A stretch of DNA of 16,017 nt from Brevibacterium picturae (GTDB taxonomy: Bacteria > Actinomycetota > Actinomycetes > Actinomycetales > Brevibacteriaceae): the NCBI RefSeq assembly GCF_030453725.1, contig NZ_JAKDJU010000067.1, positions 1 through 16,017 of the forward strand. Direction: 5' to 3'. Numbering within the stretch: the first letter of the stretch is position 1; the number at the start of each line of letters is the position of its first letter. A program made the translations under genes and the position numbers. Below are positions 6,057 through 13,732 of this stretch, piece after piece. The notes under the pieces were generated by a model, which was given only the letters and a program-made list of their open reading frames with translations, was not told the DNA's origin and ran no database searches.

Positions 6057-7663
6057 CGCGACGCATCGGTGTCATCGGTGGCGGAGCCGCAGGGTTGGCC
6101 ACTGCCGCACTCTTGGCGCGCGAGGGACACACGGTCGATCTCTTCGAGCAGAATTCGACTCTCGGCGGTCGTATCGGTTCGATCGAGCGGGACGGTTATC
6201 GGTTCGACACCGGACCGTCCTGGTACTTGATGCCGGAGGTCTTCGAACATTTCTTCAACCTCGTCGGAACCACAGCCGCCGCCGAACTGGATCTGCGCAC
6301 CCTCGACCCCGCCTACACCGTCTTCAGCCCCGCCTCGGCATCCTCACACGCACAGACGATCACGATTCCGCAGGGCCAAGCCCAGGTGCTCGAGGCCTTC
6401 GAACGCATCGAGCGGGGCAGCGGCCGTTCTCTGAACCGATATCTGGCATCGGCCAACCGCACCAAGAACATGGCGATCGACTACTTTCTCTACAACCCCT
6501 TCACCTCGCCGATGTCGATGCTTCGGTCCGAGATCATGACCGCGCTCCCGACTCTGGTGCGTCTGCTCGGGACATCTCTTGAACGCTTCTCCTCCACCTC
6601 GGTGCGGCATCCCGTGCTGCGACAGATCCTCCAGTACCCGGCGATCTTCCTCGGTACGGACCCGCGGAAGGCGCCGGCGATCTACCATCTGATGAGCGCT
6701 CTGGACCTTGGCGACGGGGTCCAGTACCCCATGGGAGGGTTCAGGACCATCGTCGACGCCTTGACCCGCATCGTCGACGAATCCGGGGTCCGAGTGCACA
6801 CCAACGCTGCAGTCAGACACATATCTGCCGTCCCGCAGAGAGGTCGACGCCGGAAAGTCACCGGCCTCGCCTGGGCGGACCAGGAGGGCCGGAAGCACGA
6901 GCACCGCTGCGATGTCGTCGTCTCCGCCGCTGATCTCCACCACACGGAGACTCGGCTCCTGGACCATGTCGATCAGAGCCGCCCGGAGAGCTGGTGGGAG
7001 AGGGTGACAAGCGGCCCGGGCGCGATTCTGGTCTTCCTCGGAGTCGAGGGAGAGATCCCGCAGCTTCCACATCACTCACTGTTCTTCACCGACGACTGGT
7101 CGACCAACTTCGACGACATCTTCGGGCCTCGACCGAAGATCTCCTCCCCGGCCTCGGCCTATGTGTGCAAGCCCAGCCACAGTGATCCGAGCGTGGCACC
7201 GCCCGACCACGAGAATCTCTTCATCCTCATCCCCGTGCCGGCCGATGCCGGACTGGGCGCGGGCGGCCGCGATGGGCAGGGGGATCCGCGCATCGAACGT
7301 GCAGCGGATCGAGCCATCGATCAGGTTGCCCAGTGGGCCGACATCCCTGACCTGAGAGATCGGATCAGGTTTCGGCAGACACAGGGGCCGACAGACTTCT
7401 CCAGCAGCTACAATTCGTGGCTCGGGGGCATGCTCGGGCCCGCCCATACGCTGCGGCAGAGTGCGATGTTCCGCCAGCAGAATGTCTCCAACAAGGTGGA
7501 GGGACTCTACTACGCAGGTGCGACGACCGCTCCCGGCGTCGGCGTGCCGATGTGTCTGATCAGCGCTGAACTGGTCCTCAAGCGCATTCGAGGGGACTCA
7601 AGTCCGGGACCGCTGCCCATCGACGATGATCCCTTCGAGACAGCGGTGTCTCAGCCGTTGTAG
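6053..7663 (+). CDS. crtI: Phytoene desaturase, lycopene-forming
   Basis: CrtI is an FAD-dependent desaturase that introduces four double bonds into phytoene to give lycopene. The protein is 536 residues. The N-terminal dinucleotide-binding motif GVIGGGAAGLATA (6-18) is followed by the ELGGRIGS-like LGGRIGS and a GYRFDTGPSWYLMPEVF segment, typical of CrtI. The C-terminal signature YYAGATTAPGVGVPMC (about 486-501) is the carotenoid-desaturase FAD-binding region. The start ATG overlaps the crtB stop by 4 bp. The 3' end overlaps by 13 bp the end of a small convergent gene (7651-7821). Lycopene as product is inferred from the need to feed the CrtYc/CrtYd cyclase. Confidence 0.96.
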   Translation: MTRRIGVIGGGAAGLATAALLAREGHTVDLFEQNSTLGGRIGSIERDGYRFDTGPSWYLMPEVFEHFFNLVGTTAAAELDLRTLDPAYTVFSPASASSHAQTITIPQGQAQVLEAFERIERGSGRSLNRYLASANRTKNMAIDYFLYNPFTSPMSMLRSEIMTALPTLVRLLGTSLERFSSTSVRHPVLRQILQYPAIFLGTDPRKAPAIYHLMSALDLGDGVQYPMGGFRTIVDALTRIVDESGVRVHTNAAVRHISAVPQRGRRRKVTGLAWADQEGRKHEHRCDVVVSAADLHHTETRLLDHVDQSRPESWWERVTSGPGAILVFLGVEGEIPQLPHHSLFFTDDWSTNFDDIFGPRPKISSPASAYVCKPSHSDPSVAPPDHENLFILIPVPADAGLGAGGRDGQGDPRIERAADRAIDQVAQWADIPDLRDRIRFRQTQGPTDFSSSYNSWLGGMLGPAHTLRQSAMFRQQNVSNKVEGLYYAGATTAPGVGVPMCLISAELVLKRIRGDSSPGPLPIDDDPFETAVSQPL

Positions 7664-7821
7664 GGCTCGAGCTCATCTGCGCTGTAGTAGTGCTGCGCGA
7701 GGTCATTGACTCGAACGAGGTACTTGCCTCGTTCTTCGTCGAAGACTTCGATCTTGCCGGTGCTGCCGTTCATGGGTTCGCCGGTGATCGTCACGGTGTC
7801 GCCTGTGTTGAATTCAGCCAT
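7651..7821 (-). CDS. 56-residue KOW/SH3-like small protein at the operon end
   Basis: This short gene is easily missed. ATG 7821-7819 opens a 56-residue frame ending at TGA 7653-7651. It begins MAEFNTGDTVTITGEPMNGS, continues TGKIEVFDEERGKYLVRV and ends YYSADELEPYNG. The pattern GDxVxI-tGxPMxGxtGkI-xxxDxxxgkYlVrv-xxxELEPY is that of a small KOW- or SH3-like beta-barrel protein. The start is 3 nt after the stop of the epimerase-like gene, whose last codons supply a GAGG, so translation is probably coupled. It is the last cistron of the minus-strand operon, and its final 13 bp overlap the 3' end of crtI on the other strand. A nucleic-acid or protein-binding role is only suggested by the fold. 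Confidence 0.75.
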   Translation of the reverse strand: MAEFNTGDTVTITGEPMNGSTGKIEVFDEERGKYLVRVNDLAQHYYSADELEPYNG

Positions 7822-7824
7822 ACC

Positions 7825-8652
7825 TCAGTTTAGGCCCGCTGGCTCGGGACCGTGCAACTGGTGCGAGTATCCGTCGCGGAAGGTGGGGAAGTCCAACGAT
7901 CCGAGGAAGTCATGGAACCGGGTGTTCTCGATCCGTCTTCCCGCTTCGGGTTCTGCCCTCAGATCTGGTGGAGGCGAGACGTTCAGCGCGGAGGCCAGAT
8001 ATTCGACGACCTCGCCCAGCTGGACCGGACACGAGTCCGCGGCGTGCAGGAGCTGAGGTGGGTCAGGGGCGAACAGGAGAGCTTCCAGGCCTCGGATGAG
8101 ATCACGGTGGTGAACGCGATTCGTCCACCGTCGGTAGTTCACGGCTCGGCCGGAGAGGACTCCGTCGACGAGCCGAGAGCCCTCGCGACCATAGATCCCG
8201 GCGGCCCGAACGATTGAGGCGGATGCGAACGTGCTGCGAATGAGCTGCTCGGTCTCCCAGAGAGTGCGGGCAGGGCCTGAGCCAGGGCGGGGCACAGTGT
8301 CCTCGTTCGCAGTCTCGCCGGGCGACGCACTGCCGAGGACTCGAGTCGAGGACACGAGGATCACCCGCTTGGGTCGGGAGCGCAGGATGCTGATCAGGCC
8401 TTCGACTCCGCGGCGATACGTCTGCTCATAGCCCGCATCGGAATAGTCATCGGGAGTCAGCGTGATGACCACCGAGTCAATGTCGTCGATGGTGGTGTCA
8501 CCGGGGTTGTTGAGGTCCACAGCAAGCGTTTCGAATGAGTCGGGAAGCTGGCCAGGGTGTCGGCGCGCACCGATGACCTCGTGGCCGCTTCGCACCAGCC
8601 GCAGTCCCAATCGCGTTCCGAGATCACCGCATCCTGCCAGAAGCACCCTCAT
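7825..8652 (-). CDS. NAD(P)-dependent epimerase/dehydratase-like (extended SDR) protein
   Basis: This 275-residue Rossmann-fold protein begins MRVLLAGCGDLGTRLG, with the Gly pattern GxGxxG at residues 7, 9 and 12, and continues with the basic ARRHP segment that often favours NADP. VILVSSTRVLG (about 95-105) and IVRAAGIYGREGSRL (about 147-161) match the conserved Ser and Tyr-region strands of the epimerase/YeeZ-like group. A classical YxxxK catalytic motif is not evident, so its activity is uncertain. The ATG overlaps the photolyase stop by 4 bp (ATGA), so it is cotranscribed with the carotenoid genes. Substrate unknown. It could modify a sugar or an isoprenoid-derived compound. Confidence 0.8.
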   Translation of the reverse strand: MRVLLAGCGDLGTRLGLRLVRSGHEVIGARRHPGQLPDSFETLAVDLNNPGDTTIDDIDSVVITLTPDDYSDAGYEQTYRRGVEGLISILRSRPKRVILVSSTRVLGSASPGETANEDTVPRPGSGPARTLWETEQLIRSTFASASIVRAAGIYGREGSRLVDGVLSGRAVNYRRWTNRVHHRDLIRGLEALLFAPDPPQLLHAADSCPVQLGEVVEYLASALNVSPPPDLRAEPEAGRRIENTRFHDFLGSLDFPTFRDGYSHQLHGPEPAGLN

Positions 8653-10148
8653 GTTCGGACCTCCTTCGTGTCATCATCCTCTCCGGACGCGGATCCTGCG
8701 CAGACAGGTCCTGCTGACACATTCTTCATGTGATCGTAGGCACTCAGTGCCGCCTGCCGCGAATCCGCGAGACCGACGATGGGAGCGGGCGCGGTCTCCG
8801 GGGTATAGGGAAGCCAGTCGTCGATATAGGCGTCGTCGGGGTCGAAGCGTTCGCGTTGACGTTCGGGATTGAATACACGGAAATAGGGAGCGGCATCGGC
8901 ACCGCTGCCGGCGACCCACTGCCAGGACACCGGGTTGTTGGCTTCATCGGCGTCGACGAGGGTGTCCCAGAACCATTGTTCTCCGCACCACCAATGCTGG
9001 AGGAGGTTCTTGGTGAGGAAGCTTGCAGTGACCATGCGAACCCGATTGTGCATCCAGCCTGTCTCCCACAGCTGGGCCATTCCTGCATCGACGAGTGGAT
9101 AGCCGGTGGTCCCCGACCTCCAACGGGCCAGAGCCTCACCGTCGTCTTCGTAGGGGAAGTTTCGGAACTCACTTCTCATCGGCGCGTAGTCGATGTCGGG
9201 GTAGTGGTAGGTCAGATGCCAGGAGAACTCGCGCCAGTAGAGCTGACGAATCCACGCTGCGCGATCGTCCGGGGTCACGGATGTCGTCGTCCGAGCGGCG
9301 TGGAGCAGCTGTCGCGGTGACAGTTCTCCGTATCGCAGCCTCGGCGAGAGTCGAGAGGTGCTCTGCGCATCCGAGGGAACGTCCCTGGTGGTGCTGTAGC
9401 CGTCGATGCCCTCCGCCAGATCCTCAAGCTGGGCGGCAGCGGCCCTGGTTCCCGGCGACCAGTGGCCGGCGATGGTGTCCTGCCACCACCGGGGGCCGCG
9501 GGCTGCGGCGAATTCTCCTGAACCGGTGCCCGTGCCGTCGCGGAGTCCCAGGCCGTCGAGGTCGGTCACGGCAGTGCAGTCTCGTGCCGATTCCACCAGA
9601 GCCGGGTCCAGAGGTGACTGTGGTTGCGGCGTCGGCAGCGCGTCACCGACCTCGCGACCTGACACGGCCTTCCAGAACGGGGTGAAGACCTTGTAGTGGT
9701 CACCGCCCTGAGGTGCGGCCGTCCAGGGTTCGACGAGGAGGGACCCGCCGTGGGAATGGACGACGAAGCCCTGATCGCTCAGCACGGTCTTGATCTGGCT
9801 GTCCAGCGCCCGGGAGGCGGGGGCGTAACGGCGTGACCACCGGAGTGCACCGGCGCCGAGGCTGCCGGCCAGTTGCGGAATGATCACAGCAGCCTCACCT
9901 GCGGCGAAGAGCAGAGGAATTCCCAGGTCAGAGAGCTCTTGGTGGAGAACGGCCAGAGATTCATGTGCCCACCACCGGCTTGCCCCGCCCATCGGTCTGG
10001 GCCCCAGTCCCTCGTCGTCGCGGACCTCACGGATCCACACGGCGATGACGCGGCCATCGGCACGCGCCGCCGTGAGCGCTGCGTGGTCGCTCACACGCAG
10101 GTCATCACGAAACCACACCAGGGTGAGGTCGTCGTCGGTTGCGCCCAT
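8649..10148 (-). CDS. phr: Deoxyribodipyrimidine photo-lyase (class I CPD photolyase/cryptochrome family)
   Basis: This flavoprotein repairs UV-induced cyclobutane pyrimidine dimers using blue light. From ATG 10148 it has 499 residues. The N-terminal Rossmann-like antenna domain begins LVWFRDDLRVSDHAAL. The C-terminal FAD domain shows QLYWREFSWHL (302-312), TGYPLVDAGMAQLWETGWMH (348-367) and NNPVSWQWVAGSGADAAPYF (404-423) with FRVFNP after it, all class I signatures. The upstream in-frame ATG at 10283 would add 45 residues not seen in the family, so 10148 is preferred. There the sequence TGATG couples it to a preceding reading frame. Photolyase genes commonly accompany light-induced carotenoid genes. 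It overlaps the next gene by 4 bp. Confidence 0.93.
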   Translation of the reverse strand: MGATDDDLTLVWFRDDLRVSDHAALTAARADGRVIAVWIREVRDDEGLGPRPMGGASRWWAHESLAVLHQELSDLGIPLLFAAGEAAVIIPQLAGSLGAGALRWSRRYAPASRALDSQIKTVLSDQGFVVHSHGGSLLVEPWTAAPQGGDHYKVFTPFWKAVSGREVGDALPTPQPQSPLDPALVESARDCTAVTDLDGLGLRDGTGTGSGEFAAARGPRWWQDTIAGHWSPGTRAAAAQLEDLAEGIDGYSTTRDVPSDAQSTSRLSPRLRYGELSPRQLLHAARTTTSVTPDDRAAWIRQLYWREFSWHLTYHYPDIDYAPMRSEFRNFPYEDDGEALARWRSGTTGYPLVDAGMAQLWETGWMHNRVRMVTASFLTKNLLQHWWCGEQWFWDTLVDADEANNPVSWQWVAGSGADAAPYFRVFNPERQRERFDPDDAYIDDWLPYTPETAPAPIVGLADSRQAALSAYDHMKNVSAGPVCAGSASGEDDDTKEVRT

Positions 10149-10191
10149 CAGTGACCGCCCGTTCGAGCGTGCGTCAGACCTCGATCGTGCA

Positions 10192-10293
10192 TCAGGCACC
10201 GACGCGTTTCGTCCGGATTGAGACGGAGGATCTCCGCATTGAGGGCAGTCGCGAATCCCACGGAATGATGAAGCGTTTCCCATCGGCGGTCAT
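10192..10293 (-). CDS. 33-codon small ORF coupled to crtU, possibly frameshifted
   Basis: ATG 10293 overlaps the crtU stop as ATGA and has a strong Shine-Dalgarno GAGGAG (10305-10300) 6 nt upstream, a better ribosome binding site than most of its neighbours. The frame reads MTADGKRFIIP and then a Ser/Arg-rich tail, ending at 10192. A second minus-strand frame (10261-10148) reads like an ordinary small protein, with AEILRLNPDETRRCLMHD, and ends exactly at the photolyase start as TGATG. Joining the two by a -1 shift near 10261 would give a 48-residue protein neatly spaced between crtU and phr. Family unknown. It may be real, frameshifted or decayed. Confidence 0.4.
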   Translation of the reverse strand: MTADGKRFIIPWDSRLPSMRRSSVSIRTKRVGA

Positions 10294-11843
10294 CGACGTC
10301 TCCTCATTCGCCCCAGCATGCCGCGTCTCAGCAGTCCGCGAGTCGGTGGTGACCGCAGCGCGGTCCCCTCGACCCTCCACGACGAGAGCAGGTGATTGGC
10401 CGCCATGTATCCGGTCGTCGCGGCGCGTTCCATCAGTGCCACAGGGAGATTGCAGCGCACATAGTCACCGGCGACGACCAGCCCAGGAATCGGGGTGGCG
10501 GCTTCGGGCCGCTCATCCCACGGGCGGGTGTCCGTCAATGCGCAGTCTGCCTCGATGAGCAGCTCCTGGTCCACGATGGGCAGATGGGTGGTTTCGGGGT
10601 AGACCTGATGCAAGTCCGAGAGCAGACGGGCCACGATGCTCGCCCTGTCCTGCTCTGAAGGATCGGCGTCGATGTCGAGGGCATAGGCGTGGAGTTCCAG
10701 GACTGAACCGTTGTGGGATTGCGCCCACCGGCTGGCCCCGTCCTCGAAGCGTTCGAGCACCGAGACATTGTCGAGGACGTCGTATCCGCTGGTGCCCAGG
10801 AACGCCGACCGATTGTCAGCCACGGGCGCACCGAGCCAGAGCCGGAGCACAGCGAAGGCGGGAGCGTTGGTCAGCGAGTCGATGTTCTCAAGCCACCGTT
10901 GTGCGGCTGGAGCGGCGCGCACGATCGAGTCGCGGCTGCCCCTCAGCAGCTCGCGGGCTCGCGCGGGATCGGCGGCGAGGACGACAGCATCGCTGTGGAC
11001 ATCATGGCCGCCGGTCGACACCGTCCAGCCCGAGGACGTGGATTCAAGCGAGGTCACCATCTCACCGGTGTGGATCTGCACCCCCAGTTCGGTGAGATAG
11101 TCGGCCAGCGGAGCCCAGAGAGCAGTGTCGTAGTCATCGACCGGGACGTCGAAGAGCAGCCCCTCCGCCGATCCGGTGAAGTAGGTGTGGAACATGGCGA
11201 TGAGCTCACCGGCGGAGAAATCTTCCGGATCGGCGAAGAACGAGCGTGCGAACACTTCCAGGGCCAGATGTCGGGCCTCGTCGGGGAAGCGCAGTCGGTC
11301 GAGGAAATCGGCCGCGGACTCACCGTCGTAGCGTCGATAGCTCGCGGGAAACTCGACGTCGATGAGTTCCACCGCGGCCGGAATGTCGACCTCGAGGAGT
11401 CTGCGCAGGGGGAAGGTCGGACTCTGCCAGACGAATCCGATGAGATTGAACGGCGGAGTCCGGGGGATCGAGGCGAAGGTGTCCCGAGAGCCTCGGCGAT
11501 GGATGAGGGGGTAGTCGTCGACGGGTTGCAGGCGGTGGAGCTCGGGATCTGCCCGACTGAGCAGATCGCGAAGGTTGTAGTACTGCCGAAAGAAGGCGTG
11601 GAATCCTCGGCTCATGGTCCGATCGGCCTCGACCGGCCACGCGGCCACACGCCCGCCGAGGTGGTTGTTCTTCTCGATCACCGTGACCTTGACGCCGTGT
11701 TCGGCGAGGATCGTTGCCGCGGCGAGTCCCGCGATGCCTCCGCCGATGACGGTGACCCGTTTGGGTCTGAGCGGGCGGGGCCGTCCCTGCGGGGCCGGGA
11801 TGGTCTCAGCGAAGCGATCTCTCGGTCGTGATCCGGGTGTCAT
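10290..11843 (-). CDS. crtU: Beta-carotene desaturase/methyltransferase (isorenieratene synthase)
   Basis: CrtU turns the beta-ionone rings of beta-carotene into aromatic phi rings by desaturation plus methyl migration, giving beta-isorenieratene and then isorenieratene. From ATG 11843 it has 517 residues. The FAD-binding motif VTVIGGGIAGLAAATILAEH (about 30-49) is followed by LGGRVAAWPV and SRGFHAFFRQYYNLR, characteristic of the CrtU branch of CrtI-like desaturases. The C-terminal GLVVAGDYVRCNLPVALMER is the second FAD-contacting region. The open frame extends upstream to 12029. The chosen start overlaps the crtYd stop as ATGA and removes an unlikely Arg/His-rich extension. It needs the CrtYc/CrtYd product and feeds the P450. 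Confidence 0.94.
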   Translation of the reverse strand: MTPGSRPRDRFAETIPAPQGRPRPLRPKRVTVIGGGIAGLAAATILAEHGVKVTVIEKNNHLGGRVAAWPVEADRTMSRGFHAFFRQYYNLRDLLSRADPELHRLQPVDDYPLIHRRGSRDTFASIPRTPPFNLIGFVWQSPTFPLRRLLEVDIPAAVELIDVEFPASYRRYDGESAADFLDRLRFPDEARHLALEVFARSFFADPEDFSAGELIAMFHTYFTGSAEGLLFDVPVDDYDTALWAPLADYLTELGVQIHTGEMVTSLESTSSGWTVSTGGHDVHSDAVVLAADPARARELLRGSRDSIVRAAPAAQRWLENIDSLTNAPAFAVLRLWLGAPVADNRSAFLGTSGYDVLDNVSVLERFEDGASRWAQSHNGSVLELHAYALDIDADPSEQDRASIVARLLSDLHQVYPETTHLPIVDQELLIEADCALTDTRPWDERPEAATPIPGLVVAGDYVRCNLPVALMERAATTGYMAANHLLSSWRVEGTALRSPPTRGLLRRGMLGRMRRRR

Positions 11844-12163
11844 TCTGTGCCCTTCTTCGAACGATTGAGCTGCCATTGCCACAGCATGAGAACCGCGGTG
11901 ATCATGGCGAATCCGAATCCGAAGTCTTCGATCGGGATGTCCCAGGGGAAACGCAGATTCAGGAACTCGGACGGGTTGTAGATGACAATGGGGTCGCTCA
12001 GTTTGGTCAGCCATCCGTCGACCAGACATTGGAATCCCAGGCAGATGGCGAGCGCAGCCCAGTATTTCGCCCGTCGGAAGATTCCGCTGCGAAAGACGAA
12101 GACCTCGAGCCCGATGACGACCAGCATTCCGACTATCGTCATCAGCGTGTATTCAGGCACCAT
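11840..12163 (-). CDS. crtYd: Lycopene beta-cyclase subunit, CrtYd type
   Basis: This is the second half of the heterodimeric, CarRP-like lycopene cyclase found in actinobacteria. The 107-residue protein has hydrophobic helices near 5-24, 32-50 and 83-97. It carries the conserved PWDIPIEDFGFGF segment (about 73-85), whose PxE(E/D) motif is shared by both halves of this cyclase family. It cannot act alone and is expected to pair with CrtYc in the membrane. The start ATG 12163 has a clear GGGAGG ribosome binding site (12174-12169) 5 nt upstream and overlaps the crtYc end by 11 bp. Its stop overlaps the crtU start by 4 bp. Confidence 0.92.
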   Translation of the reverse strand: MVPEYTLMTIVGMLVVIGLEVFVFRSGIFRRAKYWAALAICLGFQCLVDGWLTKLSDPIVIYNPSEFLNLRFPWDIPIEDFGFGFAMITAVLMLWQWQLNRSKKGTE

Positions 12164-12506
12164 CGTTGCCTCCCTTCCGGCTCTTGGCCTTCTTTGCGAA
12201 GAATTCGAGCACGGTGCCCACAGCTTCGTAGCTCAGCAGCGCGCAGATTGGGATGACGATGAAGAAGACGAGTTCCTCCAGCGGCAGATTGCCGAGGTGG
12301 ACACCTGTGACGAATTTCGGATTGTAGGCCCAATGCTCGCGGGAGATGGCGACGATGTCCCAGAGCGAGAAGACGAGGACGATCGGGATGAGAGCTCCGA
12401 TCAGCACCTTCCAGCGGCGATAGACCCGGGCAGAGAACAGCAGCTCCAGCGGAAGCGTGATCAACAGGCACGCGCCCATCAGCAGCAGGTATTCGAATGA
12501 GCTCAT
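12153..12506 (-). CDS. crtYc: Lycopene beta-cyclase subunit, CrtYc type
   Basis: This is the first half of the split lycopene cyclase. The 117-residue membrane protein begins MSSFEYLLLMGACLLITLPL and has hydrophobic helices near 5-22, 33-50 and 78-95. It contains LPLEELVFF (74-82), the PLEE motif of the CarR/CrtYc family, after the WAYNPKFVTGVHLGNLP segment. With CrtYd it closes both ends of lycopene to beta rings. The ATG overlaps the P450 stop as ATGA, and the 3' end overlaps crtYd by 11 bp. The short basic tail (KKAKSRKGG) is probably cytoplasmic. The c/d assignment rests on the motif and on the gene order c-d known from B. linens. Confidence 0.92.
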   Translation of the reverse strand: MSSFEYLLLMGACLLITLPLELLFSARVYRRWKVLIGALIPIVLVFSLWDIVAISREHWAYNPKFVTGVHLGNLPLEELVFFIVIPICALLSYEAVGTVLEFFAKKAKSRKGGNDGA

Positions 12507-13732
12507 GTCGTCTTTCTCGTGGTCGCAGGACGTGACCTCGTCATCAGGCTCAGGTCCAAGCCGCGCAGGCGATATCCTTCGATGACGTTGTCCCAGCTGA
12601 TCGAAGGCTCACGGAGAATGCGCGGTCGAGCGGCCAGGAGCCTGTGCAGGAGGGCATCGGTCTCGTAGAGGGCCAACGGCTGGCCGGGGCATTTGTGCGC
12701 GCCATCGCTGAAGGCCAATCCCGTCGTCGGCGTCCCCTGTCCCAGCTCGCGTCCGGGGCAGATCGAGTTCGGGTCTGTTCCCATCACATGTGGATCGGTG
12801 TTGGTCTGCCTCACGCACACGTCGACCAGGTCGCCTTCGGAGATGGTGTGCTCACGTCCCTCGTCTGTGATGGTGATATCGCCGTGTGCCCGCCGGTAGA
12901 GATGGCCGACCACAGGGTCGAGACGAATGATCTCCTCCAGCATCCTCAGCCTGGTCGACTGTGGGGCCGCAGCATACTCATGCCCCAATTCGGGATTCGT
13001 CAGCAGGTGCCAACACGCCATTGAAATGAATTCGCGCGTGGTGACCATGCCTGCGGTGCCGTAGGTCACGCATTCGACCAGGATGTCCGCGGTGTTGTAG
13101 CCGGAGGCCAGCAGATGAGACAGAACATCGTCGCGACGCTGTCTGCCGCGGGCCCGAATCGCTGGTCGAACATCGTTGCTGTAGAACTGTGCGATCGGGA
13201 CGAGGCCGTTGACTGCGGCCTGGATCCACTGTCGACGTGTGCGTCCCATCGAGGGAGCGGAGAGATCGACAGGGGGCTGCCTGAAGAACCCGACGAGACG
13301 TTTGGCCATGGCGTCGGTGGGTGACTCGGTCAACCCCACCACCTCAGCGGTGACGGCGACCGAATAATGCAGAGCCACCTCGTCGAGGCGGCATCTGCCC
13401 TCTGCAAGGGCGGTGTCGACGAGGGCCTGAGCACGGTCATTGATGAAGTCTCCGTACTTCGCAGTGACCACAGCGGGGGCGAAGAACCGAGCGACCTCTC
13501 TGCGTTGCGCATCGTGATCGTCACCATCGGAGATCAGGATCGGATGATGGCGAAAATAGCCCCGTGGAATCTTCTCGGCGGTGAATCCGGCCTGCGTGGT
13601 CCGATGGCGTGCACGCAGCACCTGTCGAGCCGCTTCGAATGACCGGATTCTCCACATGTTTCGGTCATAGTCGATTCGGGGCCCAGGACTCTCATCGTCG
13701 CGGACGGCTTTGCGCATGGGCGTCGAGTTCAT
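12503..13732 (-). CDS. Cytochrome P450, candidate carotenoid ring hydroxylase
   Basis: This is a soluble class I-type P450 of 409 residues. The haem loop FSDGAHKCPG (341-350) supplies Cys348 as thiolate ligand, and the ExxR motif is E267-I-I-R270. In the I helix the usual (A/G)Gx(D/E)T(T/S) reads AGMVTT (227-232), so the acidic residue of the proton-relay pair is Val230. No ferredoxin or reductase gene is in the window, so electron partners must come from elsewhere. Brevibacterium makes 3,3'-dihydroxyisorenieratene, and no crtZ-type hydroxylase is visible here, so this P450 is the likely source of the 3-hydroxyls. The ATG at 13732 (ATGA overlap with crtE) is preferred to the in-frame GTG at 13750. 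Confidence 0.87.
   Translation of the reverse strand: MNSTPMRKAVRDDESPGPRIDYDRNMWRIRSFEAARQVLRARHRTTQAGFTAEKIPRGYFRHHPILISDGDDHDAQRREVARFFAPAVVTAKYGDFINDRAQALVDTALAEGRCRLDEVALHYSVAVTAEVVGLTESPTDAMAKRLVGFFRQPPVDLSAPSMGRTRRQWIQAAVNGLVPIAQFYSNDVRPAIRARGRQRRDDVLSHLLASGYNTADILVECVTYGTAGMVTTREFISMACWHLLTNPELGHEYAAAPQSTRLRMLEEIIRLDPVVGHLYRRAHGDITITDEGREHTISEGDLVDVCVRQTNTDPHVMGTDPNSICPGRELGQGTPTTGLAFSDGAHKCPGQPLALYETDALLHRLLAARPRILREPSISWDNVIEGYRLRGLDLSLMTRSRPATTRKTT

Noticed and set aside
10149..10283. 45-residue N-terminal extension of the photolyase containing CPQCG
   Set aside because: CPQCG recalls the zinc-binding small domains sometimes linked to photolyases, but the second Cys pair is missing and the rest is Ser/Arg-rich. 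The family start at 10148 fits better.
10713..11831. Long plus-strand open frame (372 codons) opposite crtU
   Set aside because: It is antisense to a well-supported crtU, has low-complexity Gly/Arg/Glu composition and no motif. It is a high-GC shadow frame.
11844..12029. 62-residue N-terminal extension of CrtU
   Set aside because: It overlaps crtYd, is Arg/His-rich, and the ATGA coupling at 11843 gives the family-like start.
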